The notes: generated by a model from the letters alone, not told the origin. DNA of 64,000 nt from Ditylenchus dipsaci (GCA_004194705.1 SADC01001280.1:124001-188000), one strand, 5' to 3'; shown: positions 1 to 11,272, counted from the stretch's first letter. A program made the numbers and translations.

Positions 1-661
1 GCGCATAAAGTGCTTGCCATCTATCGCGCCGATCACGTGCGGAAAACCATAGCACTGCAGATACTCTTCAGCATTCGAAATCCACGTATCCTAAATCAAA
101 TCCATATGAATAAGACCCTCCATCAACTGGTGAAAATTTTAAAGTTGAAATCTTACAGTTGTCGGAACAGGAAGGTACACCTCCAGTAAATGATTAACGA
201 TCTCAGCCGCCACTTCCTCACATATCAGCTTTACTGTTGTGACTCCGATCGCGAATTCGTGCTGCAGTGCTTCATACGAAATTCCGTGAGCGATGTGTCT
301 AAATGATCGATATATATTGATGGAAATGATCTCATGAAAAAACAGAAACCAACCGAAGAAAGATTGCCAACCTGTGGCGTGGAAAAATTGGTCTTAGATG
401 CGTGAGCGGATGTGTCAATTGAGGCTCCACCAACAAAAGCAGTTCATCAAAACGAGTAGGAGTGAAACGGCAAAACGAGCGGAGGTCTTCTTGGTCGGCT
501 GATCGATAGTATCGATCGAAGATTTCCATGCAGATCGTCAGAGTCAGCGGCTCACAATGGGCAGGACGGATGTTGTAGCGGCGGATGCGAGCTTTAGCTA
601 TTCTTCTTCTTCGCCTTCGAATCCACAAATTCATTAGCGCGGCAAGTCCAAGAGATATCAT
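1..661 (-). CDS. PIF/Harbinger (HARBI1-like) transposase, 3' part off the left edge
   Basis: DDE nuclease of the DDE_Tnp_4 type that moves PIF/Harbinger elements. Three minus-strand exons are visible: 661-354, 298-157 and 90-1. The intron 353-299 (GT...TTTAG) joins LR to HIAHGISYEAL in phase; intron 156-91 is 66 bases. Exon 1 has an Arg-rich stretch (WIRRRRRRIAKARIRRY) and the family signature FTPTRFDELLLLVEP. The last exon carries FPHVIGAIDGKHFMR, the segment around the first catalytic Asp (AIDGKH). The start was taken at 661 because a good acceptor (CTATTTCAG) lies just before AAAATG; an in-frame start at 724 would put intron-like sequence in the protein. The second and third acidic residues are outside the window. 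The Myb-like partner lies directly upstream on the same strand, the usual two-gene arrangement. Identification is firm; activity is unknown. Confidence 0.85.
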
Positions 662-830
662 TTTCTGAAATAGACCAACGTAAAGCAAACTAATTTCAAC
701 AATGTGAATAACCAGTACGCGCATAAGCCTGGAATAAATCCAAAATTAACATTACCGAGACCAAACACGACAGCAAAACGAAGTTATTTATTCTCAGCAA
801 CTTAACTCAACATTCCACAACAAATGCACC

Positions 831-1610
831 CTAACATCTGCCCTTTTCGAGAAGCTTGATTTCCACATCATTCATCGCTTGTTGAACTTTGAAGCGAAGC
901 TCCACCTTCATTCGTTGTTCCCCTTGGTTCGTAAGCTTGTCCATCAGCTCATCCAACTCCCTCGAGACAGCGTGCTTGTATTTGATGAGTGAACTGTCGG
1001 AATTCATCTGCTTGATTCCTTGAAGGATCTCCTTGCCAATGACATCATCCTCTTCGATTCGCGCACGCTTCATGCAAGACTTTGCCTGCAAAATAAATTG
1101 TTTACAAGCATCAAACAAAAAAGAAACAAAAGACAAACTTCAGGCTCGACCACAGGACGCTTGATTAAATTGCTAACGCGTCCTCTTCATTTGCCTTGCT
1201 ACGCAGAAACTCTAGACCAGCCCAGAGAAACCATGTCGACGAAGCATCCTTGGCAGCGACACCCGAAGCACTCTTGACCTTGTTCTTTACCTGTAAGAGA
1301 AATATTCTCGACACATAAAATCTGTCTAAGGAACTTACGGTGTTGTGGTATGTTGTGATTGATTTCCACGCCTTCTGTAGATCTTGATGAGCATACTTGC
1401 TGCCTGATCGCTGCTCGAACTCATCCGCTACGTCCATCCAATTCTCCACCGCCTTCTTTTTGTAGTCGGGATCCTTGGCATCCCAGATTGCCGATCGCTT
1501 CTTGACCACTTCTGCAAGAATACTCTTCTCCTTGTCGTTGAGATCCACAGCTTTGCCTGGTGACTTGATTTCTTCCTTCCTTGATTTTTCGATTTTAACG
1601 TAAAAATTCA
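831..1610 (-). CDS. Myb/SANT-like DNA-binding protein, Harbinger accessory gene
   Basis: Second gene of the Harbinger element. The exon from about 1610 to 1339 encodes a Myb/SANT-like trihelix domain (LNDKEKSILAEVVKKRSAIW, then NWMDVADEFEQRSGS and LQKAWKSITTYHNT). An intron (1338-1291, GTAAGT...TTACAG) leads to exon 1290-1139, then intron 1138-1086, then a last exon 1085-831 with a charged, probably coiled-coil tail ending in LLEKGRC. In family members such proteins bind element ends or carry the transposase to the nucleus. The middle exon does not stay in one frame: KSASGVAAKDASS is in one frame and LIKRPVVEPE, which joins the last exon, is in another. A one-base error or decay lies between about 1240 and 1180. 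The 5' end is unresolved; I see no convincing start codon beside the domain. Confidence 0.65.
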
Positions 1611-1621
1611 AACATACGCAA

Positions 1622-2000
1622 TAGTTGCTGAGCAACATTGCTGAGCAATGATCGGGCAATGATTGGGAAATCATTGCTGAGCAATGTATTTCTGAGCAAT
1701 GATTGCTGAGCAATGTTGCTAAGAAATTCTTGGGCAATCATTGGGAAACGAAGTATAAAGTGTCCCATTGGAAAGCCCTTTCAACAGCGGAGGACCTTTT
1801 GCATACAGATCTGTGGTTTGCTGTGAAAAAATTTGAGATTTTGCCCTTTAAAGTTGAAAATCGGGGGGTTTTAGGGGAAAATTTTGTGAGTGGTCCCATT
1901 GTGCCAGTTATAACTTTTTTTCGAGAAATATTTTATTAGGTAAGTAGATACTCATTGGGAAGCCCTTTCAACAGTGAAACATCTTTGCATATTTTTAAGC
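1622..2000. repeat. Clustered TGCTGAGCAATG subrepeats and a direct-repeat pair
   Basis: 1622-1745 holds about seven partial copies of TGCTGAGCAATGAT in both orientations, which may be subterminal repeats of the neighbouring Harbinger element. At 1766-1812 and 1953-1997 a 45-base segment starting CATTGGRAAGCCCTTTCAAC occurs twice in the same orientation. No gene is visible in this stretch. Confidence 0.5.
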
Positions 2001-2071
2001 ACAAACACGTATAATCGAAGTTGCTTCTAAAAAAAATTTTCCTTGCACTCCAAATCGGAGATGGTGGATTT

Positions 2072-3000
2072 CAAGGGTAGGCGAGGATAAGCGAGGATAA
2101 GCGAGGGTAGGCGAGGATGGGCAAGGGTAGACGAGGATGGGCAAGGGTAGGCGAGGTAGGCGAGGATAGGCGAGGATGGGCAAGAGCAGGTAAGAATGGG
2201 CGAGGGTAGGCGAGGATGGGCGAGGGTAGGCGAGGAGAGGCGAGGATGGGCAAGGGTAGACGAGGATAGGCGAGGGTAGGCGAGGATAGGCGAGGGTAGG
2301 CGAGGATAGGCGAGGGCAAGGTAGGCGAGGATAGGCGAGGATGGGCAAGAGCAGGTAAGAATGGGCGAGGATGGGCGAGGGTAGGCGAGGATGGGCGAGG
2401 GTAGGCGAGGAGAGGCGAGGATGGGCAAGGGTAGGCGAGGATGGGCGAGGGTAGGCGAGGATAGGCGAGGGTAGGCGAGGATAGGCGAGGATGGGCAAGG
2501 TTAGACGAGGATAGGCGAGGGTAGGCGAGGATAGGCGAGGGTAGGCGAGGATAGGCGAGGATGAGCAAGGGTAGACGAGGATAGGCGAGAATGGGCAAGA
2601 GCAGGTGAGAATGGGCGAGGATGGGCGAGGGTAGGCGAGGATGGGCGATGGTAGACGAGGATAGGCGAGGATGGGCAAGGGTAGGCGAGGATGGGCGAGG
2701 ATGGGCAAGAGCAGGTAAGAATGGGCGAGGATGGGCGAGGGTAGGCGAGGATGGGCGAGGGTAGGCGAGGAGAGGCGAGGATGGGCAAGGGTAGGCGAGG
2801 ATGGGCGAGGGTAGGCGAGGATAGGCGAGGGTAGGCGAGGATAGGCGAGGATGGGCAAGGGTAGGCGAGGATGGGCGAGGATGGGCAAGAGCAGGTGAGA
2901 ATGGCGAGGATGGGCGAGGGTAGGCGAGGATGGGCGATGGTAGACGAGGATAGGCGAGGATGGGCAAGGGTAGGCGAGGATGGGCGAGGGTAGGCGAGGT
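2072..3000. repeat. 10-base minisatellite, about 930 bases
   Basis: Near-perfect tandem array of a 10-base unit alternating GGCGAGGATA, GGCGAGGGTA and GATGGGCAAG. Longer blocks of 40-110 bases recur, so there is higher-order structure. The pattern has no stop in any of the three minus frames. Long reading frames of the type ILAYPRLPSP are therefore a by-product of base composition and not genes. Confidence 0.95.
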
Positions 3001-3139
3001 AGAGTAGCTTAGTCAACAGGTAGGGTGGATGATCTACCCTAACCATTAACGCACTCGAAAGATAAATCTACCCGAACTACTAATGTACATGAACAACTAA
3101 TGTTCCCGAACAACATAGGCGCCGATAGGCGCCTGCAGA

Positions 3140-3540
3140 CCCTAGTCTTTTTCGTAAGGTAAATAATCTTTTTCGTGAGGTAAATAATCTTTTTCGCAAA
3201 TCAAGTCAATATAAGCCAATTTGAATTGGCACAGGCTGCTCCTGCCCATTTTTACGTTTATTGTCCAAATTTTTTTGACCATCATGCAGCCCAGGATCTC
3301 AGCTTTCTAACGATCTATCAAACCCTATTGAATGGTCATGTAAAGTAGAGATTTAGGGGTTTGAATGAAGTAACTTTTGTTTTTCTCATATTTTTTCAAA
3401 CTCCTAAATTTCTGCATTGTCTAAACCATTCCATAGAGTTTGATAGCTCGATACAAAGCTGAGATCTTAAGCTATATGATGGTCAAAAATAATTTGAAAA
3501 ATAAACGTGAAAATTAAGAAAAATATTCAATCTAAGATGA
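3140..3540. repeat. Short tandem repeat and imperfect palindromic element
   Basis: 3145-3200 has three copies of a unit close to ATCTTTTTCGTGAGGTAAAT. From about 3240 to 3520 two arms face each other. The left one contains GGATCTCAGCTTTCTAACG followed by ATCAAACCC, and the right one AGTTTGATAGCTCG followed by AAAGCTGAGATC. The arms are diverged. This fits an old palindromic MITE with no coding content. Confidence 0.55.
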
Positions 3541-3578
3541 GGGGGCATTTTTCAGTATTTAGGGGCATAATTAAATAT

Positions 3579-3844
3579 GGTGTACGATCAGTTCGCCCCA
3601 TGATCAGTTCGCCCGGTCAGTTCGCCCACGATCAGTTCGCCCCGTTTTTGTTTTAGGCTTAGGCAAGGGTAGGCCAGCGTATGTTAGGACGAACTTGAAC
3701 ATGTTCCCGAACTACAAAAAAGTTGAAAAAATAACTTTGGGTTTGTTTTTTGTGACATAATGGTCATTTTTAAAAACGGGGCGAACTGATCTTGGGGCGA
3801 ACTGACCGGGGCGAACTGATCGTGGGGCGAACTGACCTGTCTCC
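3579..3844. mobile_element. Foldback element 1 (Mutator-like), 9-base TSD
   Basis: Ends are inverted arrays of about four units each based on GATCAGTTCGCCCC, around a short spacer with an AGGCTTAGGC motif. The tips are GGTGTACGATCAGTTCGCC (left) and, in complement, GGAGACAGGTCAGTTCGCC (right). Exact 9-base direct repeats ATTAAATAT flank it at 3570-3578 and 3845-3853. GG tips with a 9-base duplication fit the Mutator (MULE) superfamily. The transposase source is not in the window. Confidence 0.75.
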
Positions 3845-4147
3845 ATTAAATATTACCCATTCAAAAATAAATGAGAGTTTTTGGAAGGTAAAAAAATTTG
3901 GTCATAAAGTGCAATTTCATACCGTGCTTATCCCATGAGTAAATTGACTAAAAATGGAATAAAAAATAGCGCGGCTAAATTTAAAAACTTGTTTCGAGAA
4001 CTTTCGTACTCGAGACACGCAAAATCTGTTTCTGCAGAGCTGTTTAGCATGAAATTATGTACCAGAATATACATTTGCCCCTAGCCGTCCTCGGGTGTTA
4101 AGAGTCTGTGTGGCTGTAACTAAAAACTTATTTTTAGCATAAGTAAA

Positions 4148-7100
4148 ATGAGTGATTCTGAAGAAAGCAACTGTGACGAACCTAAGCAGGAGGTTGAAGA
4201 AAAAGAGATTGAAGAGAAGGAGGACAAATCATTTTCGGAATTGGTAAAACTTTAAATTATGGCTTGTATATTGGCCTAAGCCTCAACATTTCTGGTAAAA
4301 TATTTTTTAATTCAGGGTATCAATGAGCAGCTGTGTGATGCTTGCATGAGATTAGGCTGGACAAAACCGACTCCTATTCAACAGAAATGTCTTGAAAATG
4401 CGTTGAAGGACCGTGATTTGATCGCTCTAGCTGAACAGGGTAAAATTTGCTTTTTATGGTCACTAGATATTTTAATTTGCTTTGATTTCAGTTCTGGAAA
4501 GACGGGAGCGTTCGCTCTTCCCATTCTGCAAGCTTTGATGGAAATCCCCAGAAGTTGTTTGCTTTGGTTTTGACACCAACTCGCGAGTTGGCCTTCCAGA
4601 TCACTGAGCAATTTGAAGCACTAGGTTCTTGTGTCGGCTTGATAGTTTGTAAGTCTATGAAAATTATGATCTATGTATATAGAGCTTTTTTCCAGCTACA
4701 ATCGTTGGAGGTATCGACATGGCTACCCAAACCATTTCTTTGGCTAAAAGACCTCACGTAATTGTTGGTAAGCAGGGATTACTGCAACTCAGGTAACTGC
4801 TACATTAAACTACTTTTGCAGCTACCCTGGAAGATTGGTGGATCACCTGGAGGTAGGGCAGTTAACTTTTTGTGACTTGTCTTTTTTAAATTAGAAAAAT
4901 TATTGTAGAACACTCGTGGTTTCAATTTAAAGACGCTCAAATATCTGGTAATGGACGAAGCTGACCGAATTCTCAACATGGACTTTGAAATCGAATTAGA
5001 GAAGATTTTGCGAGTCATCCCTAAGGTTCGGCGCACTTATTTGTTTTCAGCCACTATGACATCAAAAGTGAGTTGGTTTTTTACCATACTGAGATGTGAA
5101 GCATTTGATTTTTTTAAAGGTTTCCAAATTGGAGCGTGCTTGCTTAAAGGATCCAGTTAAAGTAGAGCTTTCCAACAAGTACCAAACTGTAGACACGCTT
5201 ATTCAAAAATTTCTTTTGTTCCTCACAAATACAAGGTGAATTTTTTTCTTCCCTGGAAGAGACTTTTAAATCTTTTAGGAGGCTTACTTGGTTTTCTGTC
5301 TTAATGAAAAGCCTGGAAACACTGCAATCGTCTTCTGTGGTAAGTAAAAGGCGTTTAAAAGTCCGCTCACTTTAATTCGCTAAACTTGTTGTAATGGCTC
5401 ATTTATGAACGTTGTCATTGTCGTCGTGGTTGTCGTTGGAATATGTTTTATAGGACCATTTTTTCGCCAACGACGACGACATCGACAAACAGGACCTTTG
5501 TTGTTTTTGTTGTTGACGTAAAAGCGCATTTATAATACATTTTTTCCAGTGGCAACGACGACAACGTTTATAAAGGAGCCATAAGGGATAATATTAAAAT
5601 CCTGTGAACACAGAAAGACATGTTTAAAAGGTTATTTCATGGTGCACATTGTACCATTTACAGGGTGGCCTAACTTTTTCACCCACATTTCTTTTAGCTC
5701 AAACTTTTTTGATAGTCTTTATTGTTTCATGATCGACCACTCATTCAAAAGCCCTATGTTTGAAATTATGTTTAAAAATGAAAATCGCGTTATTATCGTT
5801 GACAGTCGCTAAGATATGGCAGTTTTTGTAAAAGCATTGATTGTGGCTGTTTTTAAGAATTTTAAATTACCGATTGGCATTTTTATTCGTAACAAAAATA
5901 GACATAACAACAGAATAACGAAGACTCAATAAGCATTTGCAAAATTTCGCTCCATATCCGAATGCCACGTACAGTGATGCATCGATGAAGACGATGTTCA
6001 TAGACTTCTATTAATCGGCCGACCATCTTATGAAGCAATTCTTGGAAAATGTGATTTTTTCAGTCAGTTCAGCTTAATCATTTATTGGAGGTCGGTAAAC
6101 TTGACTTGTAATCCATTCTCGCGAGAAACAATGACACAGAGTCAAATTGAGACAGTAAGGCGGCCAAAGAAGATTTGAAGAGCCACGTCTCATCCACCGA
6201 TTTCAAAAGGTTTCTGTCATATAATTGCACTCTTTTGTGAAAAAGCCAAAATCAATGCTTTTACAAAAACCTTCTTATCTTAGCACCTGCCAACGATAGG
6301 AACACAACTTTGTTTTTCTATTTATATAGGCTTTCTATATATATATCTAAGGCTTTCAAATGAGGCGTCGATCATAAAGAAAAAAATGTCTATTCGAGAA
6401 GTTTGGGCAAAAAAATGTGGGAGAAAAAGTTGGGCCACCCTGTATGTCACATCTTATGGCAATTCGAAATTACCGTATTTTCTCTAACAGGCGCCCTACC
6501 CAAAATCCGGTATTTCTTAAATTCATTCTCCTCCTTTTACACCGGGTTTTTGTTTTCGAACGCCACATACAGTCTACTCTCGTTAAACTGGCGCTCCAAT
6601 AAACTGGCACCCTCGATAAACTGGCACTTTGAAAAAGCCCTATTTGGCTGGCCGACAGAGAAATTAGGCAAAGTAACATCCCACTAAACTGGCACCCCCG
6701 ATAAACTGGCACCCAGGCTGGTCCCAGGGGTGCCAGTTTATCGAGAGTAGACTGTATGTCATATTCCAAAATTTAGCTTGGAATCTGCGCTACATTTTTG
6801 GAATATAACATATGTGGCGTTCGAAAACAAAAACCCGGTATAAAAGGAGGAGAATGAATTTATGAAATACCGGATTTTGGAGAGGGCGCTTATTAGAGGA
6901 GTACGGTATGCTGATATACTGAAACATCTTGTATTTTGGATGATTTTGGCAAATATAAATTATTTTTTAGGTACATGTGCTGGTGCAGTAAAAGTTGCGC
7001 TAATGCTAAGACATCTTGGTGTTGGAGCTGTTTCGCTACATGGTCAAATGTCTCAGCCTACTCGACTGGGAGCTTTAAATAAATTCAAGAAAAAGGACCG

Positions 7101-7818
7101 GCCGGTATTAGTCTGCACTGACGTTGCGTCAAGAGGTTATTTTAGACATTTCGACGTACAATCGAACTTCGATAAGCCGACACCCCATGGGACCGAACTC
7201 AGGGTGTCGGCGTATCGAGGTGTCAGCTTATCGGGGTGTCGTTTTCCTTGAAGTGTCGACTACCTGGCCAAATCAAGAGTCGACAGGGTGTCGGCTTATC
7301 GAGGTTCGACTGTATACTGATGCAAGCATTAAAATTTTAGGTCTGGATATTCCGCACGTAGATATGGTGGTTAATTACGATGTACCCAATAACTCCAAAG
7401 ATTATATTCACAGAGTTGGAAGGTTCGTATGCTATTTCTCTTGTCTGTAGTAAGTCGCTTTTAAAACCTTTTTAGAACTGCTCGTGCAGGTAAATCTGGA
7501 GTTGCTCTAACTATGGTTACTCAGTACGACGTGGAATTGTATCAGAAGATTGAGCAGTCTATGGGCAAAAAGCTCGACAAATATGACGTGAATCACAATG
7601 ATGTCATGCAATTAGTTGAAAGAGTTTCAGAAGCGGGAAGGCATGCTGCGCAGGTGATTTCGTAAGTGTAATAATGTGTTAATAATGTGATTTAGCGTTA
7701 CAAAGAACTTGATGAGAAGAAAGGTATGAAAAGAAAGCATAACGTGAATGAGGAAGACGAAGGACGAACGAGGAAGTATCAAAAAGCATCCGTCAGAAAA
7801 TCTTATAAATCTAAGTAA
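4148..7818 (+). CDS. DDX47: DEAD-box RNA helicase DDX47 / Rrp3
   Basis: ATP-dependent RNA helicase of the nucleolus, needed for 18S rRNA processing. Exons: 4148-4243, 4316-4439, 4492-4648, 4696-4767, 4822-4852, 4909-5067, 5120-5235, 5279-5339, 6971-7135, 7341-7422, 7476-7653, 7696-7818. Visible motifs: Q motif ([10 protein letters not shown]), Walker A (GSGKTGAF), Ia (PTREL), GG (VGGID), Ib (TPGR after frame repair), DEAD ([12 protein letters not shown]), SAT (LFSATM), and C-lobe [13 protein letters not shown] and HRVGRTARAG. The tail is basic (MKRKHN, YKSK). Four one-base gaps break the frame: near 4438-4440, 4542-4549, 4825-4827 and 5214-5217. Each lies in a run of G, A or C, C, and T, and the conserved protein resumes in the next frame. 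The 1.6-kb intron 5340-6970 is filled by three elements and the 205-base intron 7136-7340 by one. A TATTTTTAG acceptor lies 10 bases before the start. Confidence 0.93.
5395..5581. mobile_element. Harbinger-type MITE with GTCGTC interior
   Basis: Tips TGGCTCATTTATGAACG and, in complement, TGGCTCCTTTATAAACG. The interior is rich in GTTGTCGTCG words facing each other. TAA is duplicated at 5392-5394 and 5582-5584, the 3-base target of PIF/Harbinger. It lies in a DDX47 intron. Confidence 0.7.
5661..6442. mobile_element. Tc1/mariner-like element with decayed transposase tail
   Basis: Inverted tips CAGGGTGGCCTAACTTTTTC (left) and CAGGGTGGCCCAACTTTTTC (right, complement), flanked by TA. Internal arms are also inverted, around AAAGCCTATGTTTGAAAT on the left. 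Minus-strand bases 6050-5920 read [14 protein letters not shown] in one frame, resembling the C-terminus of mariner-type transposases; this is a weak resemblance. It lies in a DDX47 intron. Confidence 0.6.
6473..6906. mobile_element. TA-flanked MITE of the CCGTATTT tip family
   Basis: Tips CCGTATTTTCTCTAACAGG and, in complement, CCGTACTCCTCTAATAAGC, each bordered by TA. Same tip class as elements at 30907, 34448, 41825 and 42690. A second element is inserted at 6570-6754. Confidence 0.65.
6570..6754. mobile_element. Nested pogo-like MITE
   Basis: Tips CAGTCTACTCTCGTTAAACT and CAGTCTACTCTCGATAAACT (complement) with TA at both sides. Just inside, the phrase AAACTGGCACCC(T/C)CGAT repeats several times. 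It is nested in the element 6473-6906. Confidence 0.7.
7159..7312. mobile_element. Pogo-like MITE in DDX47 intron 9
   Basis: Tips CAATCGAACTTCGATAAGCC and CAGTCGAACCTCGATAAGCC (complement), TA on both sides, with GACACCCC-type subterminal words. It makes up most of intron 7136-7340. Confidence 0.7.
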
Positions 7819-7957
7819 ACACAGGATTTGGGATTGTTATTTTTGTTGTTGTTTTGTTGAGAGATATTCGGAAAATATGAAGAGTATTTCGGTGGATATC
7901 GTTGTTGTCTGTAACACTACACATAAAATAATTGTAGGGAGCTTAAATGGGTCAAGT

Positions 7958-8716
7958 GGGAGCAGGACAATTGACCGCCCGGCCGATTGACCGCCTGGGC
8001 CGATTGACCGCCTGGGCCGATTGACCGCCTGGACAATTGACCGCCTGGGACAATTGACCGCCTGGAAAATTGAGGGCCGTTTGACCCCCGTGGCTTTTTG
8101 ACTATGTTCATCTTTTGTCTGTTCATTTTTAAAAGTCCGATTATGTACTAATTCATACTTTCTGTGTTTTTTCTTTAAACACCGATATTTACTATAAATA
8201 TAAAAATTTAGCAATCTGATGGATGCTAATATAGAACTCGTGCGCCTAATCGTTAACGAACTCAGCGACTATTCAAGCGAAGAAGAAAATGACGTATAAC
8301 CATGATGGTTTGAAAGCTTACTGGTGCTGTACCAAGAGAAAGCTATGTGGGTCATTAAAGGGTCAGCCCTTATCCCGGACCATGTACCCCCAAAGGGTCA
8401 GCCCTTATCCCGGACCATGTACCCCAAAGGGGCTTCCTATTGAATTAGGTCGCCTGCCGAAGGCAGGCAGGTAGAGAATCTAGAAAAGTCAAAATTGTCG
8501 ATGGAAAGTGGTCGGAAACGACGTCTTTATCGGTTTTAACGTCTAAGTAGTCAAAAAGCCACGGCGGGTCAAACGGCCCAGTCGGTCAATTTTCCAGGCG
8601 GTCAATTGTCCCAGGCGGTCAATCGGCCAGGCGGTCAATTGTCCAGGCGGTCAATCGGCCCAGGCGGTCAATCGGCCCGGCGGTCAATTGTCCAGGCGGT
8701 CAATTGTCGCGGACCC
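7958..8716. mobile_element. Foldback element 2 (Mutator-like), 9-base TSD
   Basis: Both ends are tandem arrays of a roughly 17-base unit, ATTGACCGCCTGGGCCG and variants, in inverted orientation. The centre contains a 34-base tandem duplication (8357-8424, around GTCAGCCCTTATCCCGGACC). GGGTCAAGT is duplicated exactly at 7949-7957 and 8717-8725. It lies 130 bases after the DDX47 stop. There is no coding content. Confidence 0.75.
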
Positions 8717-8929
8717 GGGTCAAGTGGTTAAGGACAATATGCGAAAAAGATTCTCTTTTACCTTCTACATCCGAGTGACCTCTCACTTGAGATATAAGGA
8801 AAATATCGGTGAAAAGCGCGGTTTGGCTAATGTAACCTGCTTGTTGAAACGCAGCTCCAAATGAACTTCTTTCATTTCTGAACCCAGCAAAACACGCACT
8901 CAGGCTCTTTATTCAGGATCTTAAGCTAA

Positions 8930-9421
8930 GTCCCCAATGAGTGAGCGATTTTTTTTGACTTGTTTAGGCGGGAACGGCTGTAGATTTTTTTCTCGTCCGA
9001 ACTTTCTTTTCTGTTGGTACCCTTTTGTAGCTGGGATTCAGGGCTACAAAATAAAAATTTTTCCAGCCACATATCGTTGAAAAAGTCTTGATAAAAATTC
9101 GTTTATTTGGACTCTACATCGCACTCTACATCGCACTCTACATCGCACTCTACATCGCACTCTACATCGCACTCTACATCGCACTCTACATCTCACTCTA
9201 CATCTCACTATATGAGTGCAATGTAGAGTGCGATGTAGAGTGCAAATAAACGCATTTTTATCAGAAAATTTTCAGCGACATATGGCTGAAATTTTTTTAA
9301 TTTTGTAGCCCTGAATCTCAGCTACAAAATGGTACCAACAGAAAAAAAGTTCGGCCGACAAAAAAATTTACAGCCGTTTTTTGCAATTCACATCGCACTC
9401 TACATTGCGCTCATTGGGGAC
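8930..9421. mobile_element. Palindromic element with a 12-base repeat core
   Basis: Tips GTCCCCAATGAGTGAGCG and GTCCCCAATGAGCGCAATG (complement). Long arms share GTAGCTGRGATTCAGGGCTAC and AAATAAACG-type segments. The core at 9112-9210 is a tandem array of GCACTCTACATC; its complement GATGTAGAGTGC follows at 9217-9242. No duplication of the target could be read. The 200 bases before it hold nothing I recognise. Confidence 0.6.
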
Positions 9422-9554
9422 GCGCCTTTAGATGTTAAATGAAATCAATCCGTAATTTTTAGCGTTAGCAAGAACTCGGTATGCATCTGCAGATCCATAA
9501 AAAATACTCTCTTGATAAAAGACTTGTAAATTTCGAAAAATGTCAAATTACATA

Positions 9555-9740
9555 CCGTATTTCTTCTAATAAACGAGCATGCCTACTTATTTTACAATCA
9601 CTTCAAGGATGTAGTTTAATAGAGACTGCCCTATTATTGGAGACTGCCAGTTTACTACAAGAAATAAGGTTATCATGGTCGTGCGCTGTAGAGTCACGAT
9701 ATTCCTGTCAAAAAAAAACTTGCAGCGATAACTCATTTTA
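9555..9740. repeat. Single end of a CCGTATTT-tip element
   Basis: TACCGTATTTCTTCTAATAA begins at about 9555, followed by GGAGACTGCC-type repeated words. I find no matching right end, so this looks like a truncated copy. Confidence 0.35.
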
Positions 9741-9765
9741 ATCAAAAAAGTTCGAGTTTGGTATA

Positions 9766-10226
9766 CAGTCGAGTCTCATCAACATACACCCTTGGGACTG
9801 AGCCTAGCCGTATGTTAATTAGAGGTGTATGTTAATGGGAGAGTATGTTAACGAGAGATCCAGATTCCATAACTTAACTCAGTGTACGTTAATAGGAGAG
9901 TCTGTTCAATTTTAAGGCCGAATTTCAGAACATACCCTTCAGTCAATTTCGGAACACACCCCTCAGTTAAATCAGCTTGCGGGACCAAGGCAATTTTTTC
10001 AGAAAAACTTAAAAAAACTTGCCTGTGTATCCCCCAGTCTTTTTTCGAAATTTCTATAAAAAATTTGAGATTTTTTTTTAAATTTCGAAGAAAAAAGGGT
10101 AATTCGAAAAAATGCGAAGAAACATCGACTGTATGTTAATGGAGAGCCGATTGTTAGGGACCGGGCCTAGCTGTATGTTAATGAGAGGTTTTTGTTAATG
10201 AGAGGTGTATGTTAATGGGGAGGTAA
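9766..10226. mobile_element. Pogo-like MITE with GTATGTTAATG words
   Basis: The left tip CAGTCGAGTCTCATCAACAT follows TA. Both ends are built of GTATGTTAATGRGAG words in opposite orientation. The right end stops at AATGGGGAGG without a CAGTC tip, so it seems damaged. Confidence 0.5.
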
Positions 10227-10295
10227 TTTTGCATTAATTCCTAACAAACCAACCCATAACACAAAAAAGTGGTTTATTTGATTCAGAGAAACACA

Positions 10296-11272
10296 CTAAA
10301 CAATGTCAATCCAATTTATTATAGACGCCAAAGGTTCTTTCTGCTCCGCACTACACTCGGCAAAATGGATTTTGGAATTAAGATCGCTCCACTTAAACTC
10401 CACCCCCGTCTTTGAAATTATCCTCTGTGTCGATTCTCCTGCAAGTCGAAAAAAATATAAAATATCAATCAAACTGCAAAGACAAACCATTCGTTGATGA
10501 TAGAGAGGCCAGGCGTGAAACATTAATTAAACCAAATTCCGTCTCCAGCGACTCTCGAATTTCCTGTAAGATTCGAATTAGCTACGAAAAACTATTTTCT
10601 AATAACCTCGCTTGATGTGGCTCCTCCGCATCTTGCTTATTGCAGGCAACCAACACTGGGAGAGATTTGTTCGACTCGAATAGAACTTCATACAAAAATT
10701 CAGCCACATCCTTTGACTTTTTCACATAGTTGCTACTGTCCACAACAAAAATGATGCCTCTAATGTTTTTTCGATCCTAAAAAGCATTATTTATAGAGTT
10801 AAGTTTAAAATAGCATGCCTTGTTCAGCCACTTATCACACAATCCCTTTCGCAATGATTCAGCACCAGGATAGTCAACGAGCCTGAGGTTTGCATCAGAG
10901 AAGCCTGCCAACATAAAAAATTAATAAACCTGTAAAGAGCACCATTCTTTGCTAAATAACCGAGGTAGAGGTTTTCCATCATGGAAGTGTAGGTACTCCA
11001 TTCAATCTCTAAAAGTCAAATCAGTGTATAAAATGTAAATAGGTGTTAGAATAAATATACAAATAACTACTTGAATTAATAAGCTTGGTAAAAATTCTAG
11101 TCTTGCCAGATCCGTTTAACCCAACGAGCAATATTGCATCTCCTTTCGTCCCAAATTTGCGCCACACGAAGAACATCACAGAGGACAAAAGCAAAAGCAG
11201 GAAAGTAGCGATTGCAGGGATCACATAGTCACTAGCTGAGTTCACCATCGCAAAAATATTTTCTTGAGTCAT
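10296..11272 (-). CDS. SRPRB: Signal recognition particle receptor subunit beta
   Basis: Membrane-anchored small GTPase of the rough ER that holds SRP receptor alpha. Exons: 11272-11071, 11008-10961, 10904-10819, 10776-10607, 10563-10488, 10438-10296. The N-terminus has one membrane segment (IPAIATFLLLLLSSVMFFVW), then G1 (LLVGLNGSGKT), G3 (LVDYPGAESLR; DxPG form), a conserved VVDSSNYVKKSKDVAEFLYE segment, G4 (ACNKQD) and the G5-like ECSA, ending NWIDIV. The intron 10818-10777 begins with GC (AACAAG|GCATGC), a GC-AG intron. The junction 10607/10563 is one base out of phase, as if a G were missing. The start was chosen at 11272, six bases after the acceptor TGTTCTCAG. It lies downstream of bL33m on the same strand, separated by a MITE. 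Confidence 0.92.

Noticed and set aside
1995..3046. Four long overlapping minus-strand reading frames of 130-300 codons rich in Pro and Ser
   Set aside because: They are the 10-base minisatellite read in three frames; no start context, domain or splice pattern supports a gene.
9112..9242. Regularly spaced short repeats that could suggest a CRISPR-like array
   Set aside because: The 12-base units are adjacent without spacers, in a eukaryotic palindromic element.
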